From the NCBI RefSeq assembly GCF_002000985.1, contig NZ_CP018822.1, positions 1,568,001-1,632,000 of the forward strand: DNA of 64,000 bases, in the 5' to 3' direction. A model generated the notes under the pieces. It ran no database searches. It had not been told where the DNA came from and worked only from the letters and a program-made list of their open reading frames with translations. This DNA comes from Streptococcus gallolyticus subsp. gallolyticus DSM 16831 (lineage in GTDB: Bacteria; Bacillota; Bacilli; Lactobacillales; Streptococcaceae). Below, piece after piece: positions 1 to 9,311 of this stretch (within the stretch, counting starts at the first letter, position 1; each line of letters starts with the position of its first letter). Made by a program: the position numbers and the translations under genes.

Positions 1-1492
1 ATGGTTAGGTGATTCGTATACATCTTCTTCAACAAGCTCATCATCTAATAGTTCAGCCGCTTCAAGTACCTTAACATTAACTGGAGACGCTTCTGCTAAA
101 GCTACACCCGTTAAAAGTACTTACAAAATCGTCATGGACTCTTCTTTCGCACCATTTGAATACCAAAATGATTCTGGTGAATACGAAGGTATCGACGTTG
201 AATTGATTAAAGCTATCGCTGAACAACAAGGTTTCAACGTTGAAATTTCTAACCCTGGTTTTGATGCTGCGCTTAACGCGGTTCAAGCGGGACAAGCGGA
301 TGCGGTCATGGCAGGTATGTCAATCACAGACGCTCGTAAAGAAATTTTTGATTTCTCTGATGCTTACTACACTTCAAATATCTTACTTGCTGTAAAATCT
401 GGTAGCAGCGTTAAAAGTTATAGTGATTTGAAAGGCTTAACTGTCGGAGCTAAAAACGGAACATCATCTTACACATGGTTATCTGAACACGCTGACGAAT
501 ACGGTTATACCTTGAAAGCTTTTGACGAAGCCTCAACAATGTATGACAGCTTGAACTCCGGTTCTATTGATGCCTTAATGGATGATGAAGCCGTTCTACT
601 CTACGCTATCCAACAAGGACGTGATTTTGAAACACCTATCGCTGGGGAAAAATCCGGTGAATACGGATTTGCCGTTAGCAAAGGTTCTAACCCAGAATTG
701 ATTGAAATGTTCAACAACGGTCTTGCTGCCTTAGTTGAATCTGGCGAATACGACGAAATCGTCAATAAATACCTTGGTACAAGCGATAGTTCAAGTTCAA
801 GCTCAAGTTCATCAAGCGTTGATGAAACAACAATCTGGGGACTCCTAAAAAATAACTATTCACAATTGCTTTCAGGTTTAGGCAAGACACTTAGCTTAAC
901 ACTGATTTCATTTGCAATTGCCATGGTTATTGGTATTATCTTTGGTATGATGGCTGTTGCGCCAAACAAAGTTCTTCGTACTATTTCAGCTGTCTTTGTT
1001 GACATCGTACGCGGTATCCCATTGATGATTGTAGCTGCCTTTATCTTCTGGGGAATTCCAAACCTTCTCGAGTCTATCACTGGCAAACAAAGCCCAATCA
1101 ACGATTTCGTTGCAGCTACTATTGCGCTTTCGCTTAATGGTGGTGCTTACATTGCAGAAATCGTCCGTGGTGGTATCGAGGCTGTTCCTCAAGGTCAAAT
1201 GGAAGCCAGCCGTAGTTTAGGTATTTCATATGGTAAGACAATGCAAAAAATCATCTTGCCACAAGCTGTTCGCCTAATGCTACCAAACTTCATCAACCAA
1301 TTCGTTATTTCATTGAAAGATACAACTATCGTATCAGCAATTGGTCTTGTTGAACTCTTCCAAACTGGTAAAATCATCATTGCTCGTAACTACCAATCTT
1401 TCCGTATGTATGCTATCTTAGCAGTTATCTACCTTGTAATGATCACCCTTTTGACACGTTTAGCAAAACGTCTAGAAAAGAGGCTTAAATAA
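1..1492 (+). CDS. glnP: Glutamine/polar amino acid ABC transporter, fused substrate-binding and permease protein (5' end missing)
   Basis: The frame is open from base 2, so the gene starts before the window; the first in-window ATG at 134 lies inside a conserved domain and is not the start. A serine-rich linker (about 25-110) follows residues WLGDS. These resemble the end of a binding domain (compare NKYLG near 770, also followed by serines), so a first binding domain probably lies upstream, as in tandem-receptor GlnP proteins. A complete type 3 solute-binding domain follows (about 120-780), with FAPFEYQ, SITDARK and LMDDEAV. A poly-Ser linker (785-820) leads into a permease with several membrane segments and the ATPase-contact loop [13 protein letters not shown] near 1201-1240. 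The protein sits in the membrane with its receptors outside. The stop overlaps the glnQ start by one base. Confidence 0.93.
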   Translation, partial: WLGDSYTSSSTSSSSNSSAASSTLTLTGDASAKATPVKSTYKIVMDSSFAPFEYQNDSGEYEGIDVELIKAIAEQQGFNVEISNPGFDAALNAVQAGQADAVMAGMSITDARKEIFDFSDAYYTSNILLAVKSGSSVKSYSDLKGLTVGAKNGTSSYTWLSEHADEYGYTLKAFDEASTMYDSLNSGSIDALMDDEAVLLYAIQQGRDFETPIAGEKSGEYGFAVSKGSNPELIEMFNNGLAALVESGEYDEIVNKYLGTSDSSSSSSSSSSVDETTIWGLLKNNYSQLLSGLGKTLSLTLISFAIAMVIGIIFGMMAVAPNKVLRTISAVFVDIVRGIPLMIVAAFIFWGIPNLLESITGKQSPINDFVAATIALSLNGGAYIAEIVRGGIEAVPQGQMEASRSLGISYGKTMQKIILPQAVRLMLPNFINQFVISLKDTTIVSAIGLVELFQTGKIIIARNYQSFRMYAILAVIYLVMITLLTRLAKRLEKRLK

Positions 1493-2232
1493 TGGCAGAA
1501 TTAAAAATTGATGTACAAGATTTGCACAAATCTTATGGAGATAATGAGGTCCTAAAAGGAATCACAACTCAGTTCCACGAAGGTGATGTTGTTTGTATTA
1601 TCGGTCCTTCAGGTTCAGGAAAATCAACATTCCTACGTACCCTCAACTTACTTGAAACAATCACAAGTGGAAAAGTTATCGTTGACGGTCATGAACTTTC
1701 TGACCCAAAAACTGATGTCGATAAAGTTCGTGAGGATATCGGAATGGTATTCCAACACTTTAACCTTTTCCCACACATGACAGTTCTTGAAAACATTACC
1801 TTTGCGCCTATCGAACTAGGTAAGGAAAGTAAAGAAGAGGCAGAAAAACATGCCATGGAACTTCTTGAACAAGTCGGCTTAGCTGATAAACGTGACGCAA
1901 AACCCGAAAGCTTATCAGGGGGACAAAAACAACGTGTGGCTATCGCTCGCAGTTTAGCTATGAATCCTGATATCATGCTTTTTGACGAACCTACTTCTGC
2001 ACTTGACCCAGAAATGGTCGGAGACGTTCTTAACGTTATGAAAAATCTTGCAGAACAAGGCATGACAATGTTAATCGTCACTCACGAAATGGGATTTGCT
2101 CGTAAAGTTGCCAACCGCGTTATCTTTACTGACGGCGGTGAATTCCTCGAAGACGGCACACCAGAACAAATCTTCGACAACCCACAACACCCACGCCTAA
2201 AAGACTTCCTTGATAAAGTCTTGAATGTGTGA
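1492..2232 (+). CDS. glnQ: Amino acid ABC transporter ATP-binding protein
   Basis: This 246-residue protein is a typical polar-amino-acid ABC ATPase and powers the GlnP permease directly upstream. Visible motifs are Walker [10 protein letters not shown] (about residues 38-46), a Q-loop [11 protein letters not shown], the signature [13 protein letters not shown], Walker [13 protein letters not shown] and the switch histidine in IVTHEMGFA. The start ATG shares one base with the glnP stop (TAATG), so translation is coupled. A rho-independent terminator closes the operon at 2240-2273. Family and role are secure; the exact amino acid carried cannot be read from sequence. Confidence 0.96.
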   Translation: MAELKIDVQDLHKSYGDNEVLKGITTQFHEGDVVCIIGPSGSGKSTFLRTLNLLETITSGKVIVDGHELSDPKTDVDKVREDIGMVFQHFNLFPHMTVLENITFAPIELGKESKEEAEKHAMELLEQVGLADKRDAKPESLSGGQKQRVAIARSLAMNPDIMLFDEPTSALDPEMVGDVLNVMKNLAEQGMTMLIVTHEMGFARKVANRVIFTDGGEFLEDGTPEQIFDNPQHPRLKDFLDKVLNV

Positions 2233-2239
2233 TAAATCA

Positions 2240-2273
2240 AAAAGGTCGGATGCTAAGGCATCTCGACCTTTTA
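2240..2273 (+). terminator. Rho-independent terminator of glnPQ
   Basis: AAAAGGTCG-GATGC pairs with GCATC-T-CGACCTTTT around a short loop, with one bulged T. The hairpin begins 8 bases after the glnQ stop. Confidence 0.85.
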
Positions 2274-2395
2274 CGTCACCTACTATTTGGTAGGTGACTA
2301 GATTTCTCACTAGGTTAAGTTAAAGCTGTTAGGTTTCTACGCTAGGTATTACAGCGCTTAGCTAACTCACTTATTAACACTACCTACTATAACCT

Positions 2396-2424
2396 TTGAC
2401 TTTTATAGCACCTTTTGATAAACT
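2396..2424 (+). promoter_or_regulatory. Predicted sigma-70 promoter of the ABC-F gene
   Basis: A -35 TTGACT (2396-2401) and -10 TAAACT (2419-2424) are separated by 17 bases. Transcription would start near 2431, giving a leader of about 215 bases before the ABC-F start codon. The stretch 2281-2395 between the glnPQ terminator and this promoter holds nothing I recognise. Confidence 0.55.
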
Positions 2425-2458
2425 AATATCAAATTAACATTTAGGAGGAAAAGGAGCA

Positions 2459-2470
2459 ATGAACAACTAA
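2459..2470 (+). promoter_or_regulatory. Leader mini-ORF (MNN-stop) of the ABC-F attenuator
   Basis: ATG AAC AAC TAA follows a perfect AGGAGG (2443-2448, 10-base spacing); a second AAGGAG lies at 2451-2456. A three-codon frame with so strong a ribosome site in a long leader fits a ribosome-stalling sensor. Several ABC-F resistance genes (msrD, vmlR, lsaA types) are known to use upstream peptides to control a downstream terminator. The attenuation role here is inferred. Confidence 0.6.
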
Positions 2471-2598
2471 GAACAGAATTTTTGATACTACCATATCAAG
2501 TTTTGTTTTTAGTGCGCTCTTTAATAAACTTCCTCAGCTAATAGATGGCTATTTCCCGCCTTTATTAGTGCTATTTTGTTTTATTAATAGAAAGCCTC

Positions 2599-2630
2599 AC
2601 TCTCTACTTGATTTGGTAGAGAGTTTTTTA
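2599..2630 (+). terminator. Intrinsic terminator just upstream of the ABC-F start (attenuator)
   Basis: A perfect 9-bp stem ACTCTCTAC / GTAGAGAGT (2599-2607 and 2616-2624) is followed by a run of six T. It ends 18 bases before the ATG at 2648, so it can only act on the leader of the same transcript. TTAATAAA near 2522 can pair with TTTATTAG near 2560 or with a similar stretch near 2578, which may supply alternative folds. Confidence 0.8.
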
Positions 2631-2647
2631 TTGAAAGCGAGGTTCTT

Positions 2648-4147
2648 ATGCTACAAATTAATCATTTAACAATTACACATCTTAAAGACTTAACACAGCT
2701 TATTTCTGATTTAAATGTAATCGTCAATTCTGGGGATAAATTAGCTATTATTGGCGAAGAGGGTACTGGGAAGTCAACACTTTTAAAGGCTATTTTGTCT
2801 CCGCAATTAATGGCTAACTACTGTATTCTCGAGGGAAAAATTGATAATCATTTTCCCAAAATTGGATATTTACCACAAGCTTTGTCACAAAAACAAGAAA
2901 AGATGACAGTTTCAGAATTTCTTTATGATAATTTAGATTATGTTAGTTTCGATTTCAATGCTTTTTACCAAATGGCTGCGCGATTAGATTTGGATATTCA
3001 ATCCTTAGAAAATAGAAATCAGAGTTTGAAAAGTTTATCTGGTGGAGAAAAATTAAAGTTACAACTTGCTAAACTGGTTGGTGAAACCAATGATTTACTC
3101 TTACTAGATGAACCCTCTAGCGACCTTGATGCGCAGGCAATTAATACTTTACAAGCATTCATTCAATCATCTGACAAAACAATTATTTTTATCTCTCATG
3201 ATGAAGCCCTGCTAGAAAAAACTGCTACTGCTATTCTACACCTTGAATTAATAAAGCGTCGTCAAGTTGCTCGCGCAAGCTACTTTTCAGGAAGTTACAC
3301 AGATTATATGACTTATCGTCACAAAGCTTATACCAAACAACTGGGACAAGCCAAAAACGACCGCAGTATAAAAGCTAAAAGAGACGCTAAAATACAACGG
3401 CTTCATCAGGCGGCAGAATATAATGTGCGAAATACTCATGATAGCACTATGGGAAGATTAGCGGCTAAAAAGATGAAAAATGTCTTATCTCTTGAAAAAC
3501 GGTATGTCAAAGAAGAAGAAAAAATGGTCGATTTTCCTGAAGAAATGGATAGTATAAAACTATTTTTCGATGATATTGTCCCTCTCGATAAAAAGAAAAA
3601 ACTTCTGTCTTGGGGCAATCATGATTTATCAACCGGCCAAAAAGTCAGTTTAACCATTTTAGGTCAAGATAAACTGGTGATTACTGGGAGAAACGGTATC
3701 GGAAAAACACGTCTGCTCGCACAAATTTACCAAGAGCTAGATAAAAATCATTTTTCAATCGGTTATATGCCACAAGATTACGATAGTGTTTTTAGCAAAG
3801 AAATGACCGCTCTAACATTTTTAACACAGGTATCAGACAGCGAAAAAGCTCGAACACTCCTTGCCAGCCTTCAATTTACAAGACAAGAAATCGAGCACTC
3901 CGTCCTTGAACTTTCAGGTGGGCAAAAAGCAAAATTATTCTTAGCACGTATGGTTTTAGCCCAAAATCATATCTTAATTCTTGATGAGCCGACAAGGCAT
4001 TTTTCACCAACTAGTCAGCCATTAATCAGAGAACTTTTAAGAAATTTTAACGGCTGTATTATCAGTGTTTCTCACGATAGAAAATTCATTGACGACATTG
4101 CTAATCTACGTTATCAATTAACTGACAAAGAACTTCAAAAATATTAA
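2648..4147 (+). CDS. ABC-F family ATPase, probable antibiotic ribosomal protection protein
   Basis: The 499-residue protein has two nucleotide-binding domains and no membrane segments, which defines ABC-F. NBD1 has Walker A GEEGTGKST (36-44), signature LSGGEKLKLQLAK (about 131) and LLLLDEPSSDLDA. A basic linker (about 220-330) joins it to NBD2, with GRNGIGKTR (about 347), LSGGQKAKLFLAR (about 421) and LILDEPTRHFSP. NBD2 is unusual: RHFSP replaces the normal D-loop NHLD. Such proteins bind the ribosomal E site and dislodge 50S antibiotics, or tune translation. The size (about 490-500) and regulated leader favour the resistance type. I cannot place it in a named subgroup such as Lsa or Vga, so the drug class is unknown. 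The start follows GCGAGG after the attenuator. Confidence 0.85.
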   Translation: MLQINHLTITHLKDLTQLISDLNVIVNSGDKLAIIGEEGTGKSTLLKAILSPQLMANYCILEGKIDNHFPKIGYLPQALSQKQEKMTVSEFLYDNLDYVSFDFNAFYQMAARLDLDIQSLENRNQSLKSLSGGEKLKLQLAKLVGETNDLLLLDEPSSDLDAQAINTLQAFIQSSDKTIIFISHDEALLEKTATAILHLELIKRRQVARASYFSGSYTDYMTYRHKAYTKQLGQAKNDRSIKAKRDAKIQRLHQAAEYNVRNTHDSTMGRLAAKKMKNVLSLEKRYVKEEEKMVDFPEEMDSIKLFFDDIVPLDKKKKLLSWGNHDLSTGQKVSLTILGQDKLVITGRNGIGKTRLLAQIYQELDKNHFSIGYMPQDYDSVFSKEMTALTFLTQVSDSEKARTLLASLQFTRQEIEHSVLELSGGQKAKLFLARMVLAQNHILILDEPTRHFSPTSQPLIRELLRNFNGCIISVSHDRKFIDDIANLRYQLTDKELQKY

Positions 4148-4173
4148 AAAAACTGTCCACTGGACAGTTTTTT
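4146..4173 (+). terminator. Terminator of the ABC-F gene
   Basis: AAACTGTCC / GGACAGTTT with a 3-base loop, followed by T residues, immediately after the stop codon. Confidence 0.88.
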
Positions 4174-4225
4174 CATGAGCCTGAAAATTAAAAAGCGAGT
4201 TTTATGCAGGTAAGTAAGGCGAGTA

Positions 4226-4408
4226 TTATGATTCTTGATCCTTGGCTTCGCCTGCTTTTTCTTTAGCTAATTTTTCGCGCTCCAAGCGCAAACGTCGATT
4301 TGGATTAAGGGTATTGAAAAGTTCTTCTAGCTTTTCAGCATTCCAAACATCGGCTGCTGATACAAAATTACCATCTTTATCTCGAAAAGATATCGGTTTA
4401 TCACCCAT
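4226..4408 (-). CDS. Small conserved hypothetical protein, 60 residues
   Basis: I start at MGDKPISFRDKDG because GGAGG (4414-4418 on the complementary strand) sits 5 bases before that ATG; a longer in-frame start at 4441 lacks a ribosome site. The protein is small and soluble, with an acidic middle (NAEKLEELFNTLNP) and a Lys/Arg/Glu-rich helical tail. I recall similar short ORFs in other streptococci but no function. It lies downstream of obg on the same strand, separated by 410 bases with strong hairpins, so it is probably transcribed separately. Confidence 0.7.
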   Translation of the reverse strand: MGDKPISFRDKDGNFVSAADVWNAEKLEELFNTLNPNRRLRLEREKLAKEKAGEAKDQES

Positions 4409-4818
4409 AAGAACCTCCAGTAAAATGTAATATAAGCTCAATTGTGAATCATCACAATTCCTATTAATCTTTAAAATTTATAATTCTTCCAATTTAAGCA
4501 AACCAGCACAGCAATCAAACACGTCGTTAGAACATACGTTACGACGTGAGAAAATGGTTTCGATAATAAACCATTTTCGAGCTAGTAAGATGCCTAGGCA
4601 ATACTTAATAGAACTGTTACGACACGGAGTTAAGACAGTCGATACTTACTGTCTTAACGTAGTTAGTAAGTTGGTAGCTAGTCCACTATAACGGCTAACA
4701 TAGCAACTGAACACGTCCTACGAGCTATGCAAAAAAGATAATTTTTTCCTAGAGCTCACGGCTCTTCGTCAAAATTCCTATTTTTGCTTTGCTCGCTTAA
4801 CGGACTTTGTATCGTATT
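4409..4818. other. Intergenic region with three strong hairpins in a row
   Basis: No gene is visible. Three inverted repeats follow one another: ACGTCGT/ACGACGT (4521-4547), a perfect 10-bp AAAATGGTTT/AAACCATTTT (4551-4577) and a perfect 11-bp GTTAAGACAGT/ACTGTCTTAAC (4629-4658). The first and third lack a T-run on either strand; the second ends in four T. They may form part of the obg 3' end or a degenerate small repeat element. Confidence 0.5.
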
Positions 4819-6132
4819 TTAATCCACAAATTCGAATTCGAAGTTTCCGATTCGGACAATGTCTCCGTCTTTAGCTCCGCGTTCGCGAAGGGCTTCATCA
4901 ACCCCCATACCACGCAATTGGCGAGCAAATTTCATAACGGATTCATCACGTTCCATATTCGTCATGACAAAGAGTTTTTCAAGTTTTTCACCTGACAATA
5001 CCCAAGCAGCATCGTCATCACGTGAAATTTCAAATGGACGTTCATCTGGGTCAAAGCCATAATAAACTTCTTCGTCAATCATGTCATCATCAGTGTAAAG
5101 CAAGAATTCATCTGTCTTAGCAAGCAATTCTGCTGTCGCTTCCATTAGATTTTCTAGCCCTTGATGCACCAAGCTTGAAATTGGGAAAATCATTGGCATT
5201 TCTTCAAAATCATCATAATTCGCTGCCAATTTTTCTTTGAAAATTTTCAAGTTTTCTTCCGCTTCTGGCATATCCATCTTGTTTGCAACAATGATTTGTG
5301 GACGTTCCATCAAACGAAGATTATAGGTTTCAAGCTCATTATTAATAGAAACATAATCTTCATACGGGTCACGACCTTCACTAGCTGACATATCAATCAC
5401 GTGTAAGATAACGCGTGTACGCTCAATATGGCGAAGGAATTGTGTACCAAGTCCAACACCTTGTGAAGCGCCCTCAATCAACCCTGGAAGGTCGGCCATA
5501 GCAAAGCTATCACCTGATTTGGTACGAACCATTCCAAGATTAGGCACGATTGTTGTAAAGTGGTAAGCACCAATTTTAGGTTTAGCAGCTGTCACAACAC
5601 TCAACAATGTTGATTTACCAACTGACGGGAATCCAACCAAACCAACGTCAGCCAAGATTTTCAATTCTAATTGAAGGTCACGTTCCTCACCAGGTTCACC
5701 ATTTTCAGCGATTTCAGGTGCTGGGTTACGTGGTGTCGCAAAGCGAATATTACCACGTCCACCACGTCCACCACGAGCAACAACGAATTCTTGACCATTC
5801 TCAACAAGGTCAGTGATCACTTTATTGGTTTCCGCATCACGAACAGTTGTTCCTTGTGGGACACGGACAATAAGGTCCTCCGCACCACGTCCGTGCATTC
5901 CTTTTGTCATCCCTTTTTCACCAGATTTGGCTTTAAAAATACGATTATAACGGAAGTTCATCAAGGTACGAAGCCCTTCGTCAACTTTAAAGATGACTGA
6001 ACCACCTTTACCGCCATCACCGCCCCAAGGTCCACCGTTAGGGACGTATTTTTCACGACGAAAGGCAACCATTCCGTCACCACCACGACCAGCTTTTACG
6101 CTAATTTTGGCAGTATCTAAAAACATACTCAT
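4819..6132 (-). CDS. obg: Obg-family GTPase (ribosome assembly / stress)
   Basis: The 437-residue protein has the three Obg domains in order: a glycine-rich Obg fold (1-158, with RGGRGGRGN), a GTPase domain with P-loop GFPSVGKST, switch DLPGLIEGA and base-specificity motif NKMD, and a C-terminal OCT domain (about 355-437). Obg binds the 50S subunit during maturation, responds to ppGpp and is essential in most bacteria. Length and motifs match full-length streptococcal Obg. The ATG at 6132 follows AGGAAT at about 9 bases. Confidence 0.97.
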   Translation of the reverse strand: MSMFLDTAKISVKAGRGGDGMVAFRREKYVPNGGPWGGDGGKGGSVIFKVDEGLRTLMNFRYNRIFKAKSGEKGMTKGMHGRGAEDLIVRVPQGTTVRDAETNKVITDLVENGQEFVVARGGRGGRGNIRFATPRNPAPEIAENGEPGEERDLQLELKILADVGLVGFPSVGKSTLLSVVTAAKPKIGAYHFTTIVPNLGMVRTKSGDSFAMADLPGLIEGASQGVGLGTQFLRHIERTRVILHVIDMSASEGRDPYEDYVSINNELETYNLRLMERPQIIVANKMDMPEAEENLKIFKEKLAANYDDFEEMPMIFPISSLVHQGLENLMEATAELLAKTDEFLLYTDDDMIDEEVYYGFDPDERPFEISRDDDAAWVLSGEKLEKLFVMTNMERDESVMKFARQLRGMGVDEALRERGAKDGDIVRIGNFEFEFVD

Positions 6133-6192
6133 TATTAATTCCTATTCTTTCATTATTGTAAAAATTGCTTTAAAGTTTGATGGGTTAAAGCA

Positions 6193-6217
6193 TAAAAAAA
6201 CGCCTCTTCAGCGTTCT
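6193..6217 (-). terminator. Terminator of the DUF4044 gene
   Basis: On the minus strand AACGC / GCGTT with a 7-base loop is followed by seven T, directly after the TAA. Confidence 0.78.
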
Positions 6218-6346
6218 TTAAATAATTGAACCAATTGCAGTCGCAATAAGACCACCTACGGTTACTAGAACCATTAAGATAACAACTACTAAAGTCAGTT
6301 TTTCAAACGCTGTTTTTTTACGTGGTCCGTTTTCACCAAATGCCAC
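6218..6346 (-). CDS. DUF4044-type small membrane protein, 42 residues, GTG start
   Basis: A GTG at 6346 is preceded by GAGGTG (6354-6359) with 7-base spacing. The peptide begins MAFGENGPRKKTAFEK and continues as one hydrophobic helix (about residues 17-40) rich in Val, Leu and Ile, ending GSII. This charged N-terminus plus single membrane helix matches the DUF4044 peptides I recall from streptococci. It has its own terminator. Function is unknown; the topology suggests a small membrane peptide with a cytoplasmic N-terminus. Confidence 0.85.
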   Translation of the reverse strand: MAFGENGPRKKTAFEKLTLVVVILMVLVTVGGLIATAIGSII

Positions 6347-6427
6347 TTTAATACACCTCGCTCATTGAATTTATTACTATTATCTTAACATGATTGCCCC
6401 AAATAATCAAATAACTACTGCAGAAAT

Positions 6428-7156
6428 TTACAATTCAACGTCAAATTCTTCAAGGCTTGCTAACTCATCATCTGTTAATCGACGCCACTCTCCAAGAGCC
6501 AATTGCTTATCCAATTGAAGTGGACCCATGCTGAGACGTTGAAGATCTGTCACTTTTTTACCACAGGCCTGTACCATGCGTTTGACTTGGTGGAATTTTC
6601 CCTCTTTAATGGTAATTTCAACAACACTTGTTCTTTCTGCTTCATTTGTTTCAAGAATCACCAACTGCGCTGGCTGACATGTAAAATCTTTCAAGTCAAT
6701 ACCGTTGGCAAAAGCTGCCACATCAGCGGTCGTCATCAGACCAGCAACTTTGGCTCGGTAAGTTTTATCAACATGTTTTTTAGGAGATAGCACGGCATGC
6801 GCTAACTTACCGTTATTAGTTAATAGTAAAAGCCCATGCGTATCAATATCCAAACGCCCAACTGGAAAAACTTCCTTATCCCAAGCTGTTTTATCGAGCA
6901 AATCTAAGACGGTTTTATGATGATTATCCTCCGTTGCTGAAATCACACCTTTTGGTTTATTCAACATATAATAAACGTATTTTTCATAAGAAAGCGTCTG
7001 CCCCTGACAACTAATCCGGTCGGCTTTCTCATCAATCTGTGTTTTAGGTGATATTTCCACTTTGCCATTAACAAGTACTTGTTTTTTCTTTAGCAGTTGT
7101 TTGACTTCCGTCCGCGACCCTATGCCTGCTTCTACTAAAAATTTATCTAACCGCAT
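6428..7156 (-). CDS. rsuA: RsuA/RluB-family rRNA pseudouridine synthase
   Basis: An S4 RNA-binding domain (MRLDKFLVEAGIGSR to about residue 60) is followed by the pseudouridine synthase domain with catalytic motif GRLDIDTHGLLLL, whose first Asp is the nucleophile, and the late motif EGKFHQVKRM. The enzyme isomerises a uridine in 16S rRNA (U516 in E. coli RsuA). I choose the ATG at 7156 (242 residues) because AAAGGAAAG precedes it and the family begins with MRLDK; a start 11 codons upstream has no clear ribosome site. Confidence 0.9.
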   Translation of the reverse strand: MRLDKFLVEAGIGSRTEVKQLLKKKQVLVNGKVEISPKTQIDEKADRISCQGQTLSYEKYVYYMLNKPKGVISATEDNHHKTVLDLLDKTAWDKEVFPVGRLDIDTHGLLLLTNNGKLAHAVLSPKKHVDKTYRAKVAGLMTTADVAAFANGIDLKDFTCQPAQLVILETNEAERTSVVEITIKEGKFHQVKRMVQACGKKVTDLQRLSMGPLQLDKQLALGEWRRLTDDELASLEEFDVEL

Positions 7157-7227
7157 CTTCTTTCCTTTACCTATTCTTACGTTTTTCAAACAATTTCCTA
7201 TCTATTGTATCATTTTTCAAGGCACAA

Positions 7228-7264
7228 ATAAAACAAGGCGGGCAAAGCCCGAACCTTGTTTTAC
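7228..7264 (-). terminator. Terminator after the first peptide-binding lipoprotein gene
   Basis: AAAACAAGG-CGGGC pairs with GCCCG-AA-CCTTGTTTT around AAA. The flanking A and T runs make it work on both strands. It separates the lipoprotein gene from rsuA. Confidence 0.85.
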
Positions 7265-7280
7265 ATTAATTTGATTGGAT

Positions 7281-8927
7281 TTATTCTTTATATGCGTAAG
7301 TGAAATCTACTGACAAACCAGTTGAGCTACGAACAAGTCCTTTAAGGTCTGGATTTTGAAGTCCTTTACCACTACGGAAGTAGATTGGGTTATAAAGCGC
7401 ATTATCATAAAGTGCTTTTTCAGCAGCTTTATAATCGTCTGCAGCAGCCGCTGGGTCTAAAGCATCTGTTGTGATTGCTTTTTGGTAAGCCGCATCATAA
7501 TCTGCATTTGAGAATTTACCGTAGTTGTAAGATGAGTTAGTAGTGAACAGACCATAGAAAGTAGAACCTTCTGGATAGTCACCACCCCAAAGCACAAGAG
7601 CTACATCAAAGTTTTGGTTTTTAGTATCTTCAAGACGTTGTTTGAAAGTAACGAATTTTTCTTCGACTGTCAAACCTGAAAGAGTATTTTCCCAAGTTTC
7701 TTTGATATAGTCAACTGCAGCTTTTGCAACTGGTGCATCTGAATCAGCTGTGATTGTCAATGTAACTGAATCAGTACCAAGTTCTGCCAAACCTTCTTTG
7801 AAGAGTTTAGCTGCTTCTTCTTCATCATGGCTATAACCTGGAGAAACATATTCAGCCAAATCAGTACCGTCTGGCAATGTTTCAAGACCCGTAGGCGCAA
7901 GAGCTGTCGCAGCTGTTGAACCAGTATCGATAGCAGCTTTTACAATTCCTTCACGGTCAGTTGCCAAGTTAAGGGCTTGACGAATTTTAGTGTTGTTCAA
8001 AGCAGTTACAGTACCTGTTTGGTTATAAACCATGTAGGCTGTTGTAGCTTCTGGAACGTCAACAACATCATCACGATTTTTATTAGCTTTGTATGTTGCT
8101 TCAGTATTTGAGATGTTTGCGTAATCAAGGTCACCATCTTTGTACATTTGCACAGCTGTATCTGGTTTCTTAATCGTTTGGATGTTTACTTTCTTAGTTT
8201 TAACATCTTTAGCATCCCAATAGTATTTATTTTTCACAAGAGTGAATGTTCCGCTTGTTCCGTTCCAATCTTCAACGGTATATGGTCCAGAATACAATGA
8301 TTTTTCAGAAGTTGTTCCGTAATCATCACCAGCTTCTTCAACAAAGTCTTTGCTTTGTGGCATGAAGTTCGCAAATGAAAGCAAGCTCATAAACTGTGGT
8401 GAAGGGTCAGACAAAGTGAAAATAAGTTTATTTCCATCTGCTTTGACACCCAATTCATCAACACTCTTAGTTCCTGCAATAACTTCTTCAGCATTCAAGA
8501 CATGTGCGTCTGATACAAGATAAGCGTACTCTGAAGCAGTTGCAGGGTCAACAATACGTTGCCAGCTGTACACAAAGTCTTCTGCTGTCAAATCACTACC
8601 GTCTGACCATTTAAGGTCATCGCGAAGTGTTGCTGTATAAGTCAAGCCATCATCAGATACTTCTACTTTTTCAGCCAAATCAGGTTGTAACTCACCATCT
8701 TCATCACGACGAAGAAGGTTACTTCCTGAGTTACCGATAGCAATTGATGAATAAGTATCTGTAACTTTTGAAATGTCCAAGGTACTAATTTCAGTTGGGA
8801 TAAACCAATTGATTTCATCACTTGAAGAAGATGATGAACTGCTGCTATTGCCACAAGCTGCTAGAACAGCCGCTGATAACAAGGTCACAGCTCCTAGACC
8901 TACACGTTTCCAATTTTTAATCTCCAT
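7281..8927 (-). CDS. Oligopeptide ABC transporter substrate-binding lipoprotein (copy 1)
   Basis: The 548-residue protein has a lipoprotein signal: KNWKRVGLG, a hydrophobic stretch and lipobox LAAC, then a serine-rich tether. The rest is a class C solute-binding domain (SBP family 5, OppA/DtsA-like), with IRQALNLATDR and YSGPYTVEDWNGT. It would be anchored outside the membrane and deliver peptides to an Opp permease. No permease or ATPase genes are nearby, so it must use one encoded elsewhere. The ATG at 8927 follows GGAGG; an in-frame GTG-type start 6 codons upstream would begin inside that ribosome site. It is a close paralog of the gene at 9312-10961. Confidence 0.93.
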   Translation of the reverse strand: MEIKNWKRVGLGAVTLLSAAVLAACGNSSSSSSSSSDEINWFIPTEISTLDISKVTDTYSSIAIGNSGSNLLRRDEDGELQPDLAEKVEVSDDGLTYTATLRDDLKWSDGSDLTAEDFVYSWQRIVDPATASEYAYLVSDAHVLNAEEVIAGTKSVDELGVKADGNKLIFTLSDPSPQFMSLLSFANFMPQSKDFVEEAGDDYGTTSEKSLYSGPYTVEDWNGTSGTFTLVKNKYYWDAKDVKTKKVNIQTIKKPDTAVQMYKDGDLDYANISNTEATYKANKNRDDVVDVPEATTAYMVYNQTGTVTALNNTKIRQALNLATDREGIVKAAIDTGSTAATALAPTGLETLPDGTDLAEYVSPGYSHDEEEAAKLFKEGLAELGTDSVTLTITADSDAPVAKAAVDYIKETWENTLSGLTVEEKFVTFKQRLEDTKNQNFDVALVLWGGDYPEGSTFYGLFTTNSSYNYGKFSNADYDAAYQKAITTDALDPAAAADDYKAAEKALYDNALYNPIYFRSGKGLQNPDLKGLVRSSTGLSVDFTYAYKE

Positions 8928-8969
8928 AATGGATCCTCCTACCATAAACTTTCTTTCGGTATGTTAACT

Positions 8970-8998
8970 ATTATAACACAGTATTTTCTAAAAATACA
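8970..8998 (-). promoter_or_regulatory. Promoter of lipoprotein gene copy 1
   Basis: On the minus strand an extended -10 TGTTATAAT is present (-10 at 8970-8975), with a weak -35 TGTATT 17 bases upstream. Much of the 60 bases around it is repeated upstream of the second lipoprotein gene. The remaining intergenic DNA to 9270 is AT-rich and shows nothing else. Confidence 0.65.
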
Positions 8999-9270
8999 GA
9001 AAATTTGTAAATTAATTAATTTTTCAAAAAGCTTGGTTACATTTATTTTTCACTCATTTTACACACTTTTATGAGAACGAACGCCAAAATATGCATAAAA
9101 ATGCTATTTTATGCACTTTTACGTCTTTTTAGCGTTTTTATTTTTAATAATTATTAAAAATTTGAATATTCCAAGTGTTTTTTGTTTTATCATACAAACA
9201 ATATCAGAAAATCTAACATCAAAATTCAACATTACTCCAACTATTGCTCTTAGAATCTTACATATAAAGT

Positions 9271-9305
9271 AAAAAACAAGGTTGAACTAATCTCAACCTT
9301 GTCTT
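9271..9305 (-). terminator. Terminator after lipoprotein gene copy 2
   Basis: A perfect 10-bp stem ACAAGGTTGA / TCAACCTTGT (9276-9285, 9293-9302) with a T-run on the minus strand, 10 bases beyond the stop. Confidence 0.87.
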
Positions 9306-9311
9306 TGATTA

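Noticed and set aside
134..1492. The ATG at 134 as the start of glnP
   Set aside because: The frame is open to base 2 and the ATG lies in a conserved strand of the binding domain; the gene is cut by the window edge.
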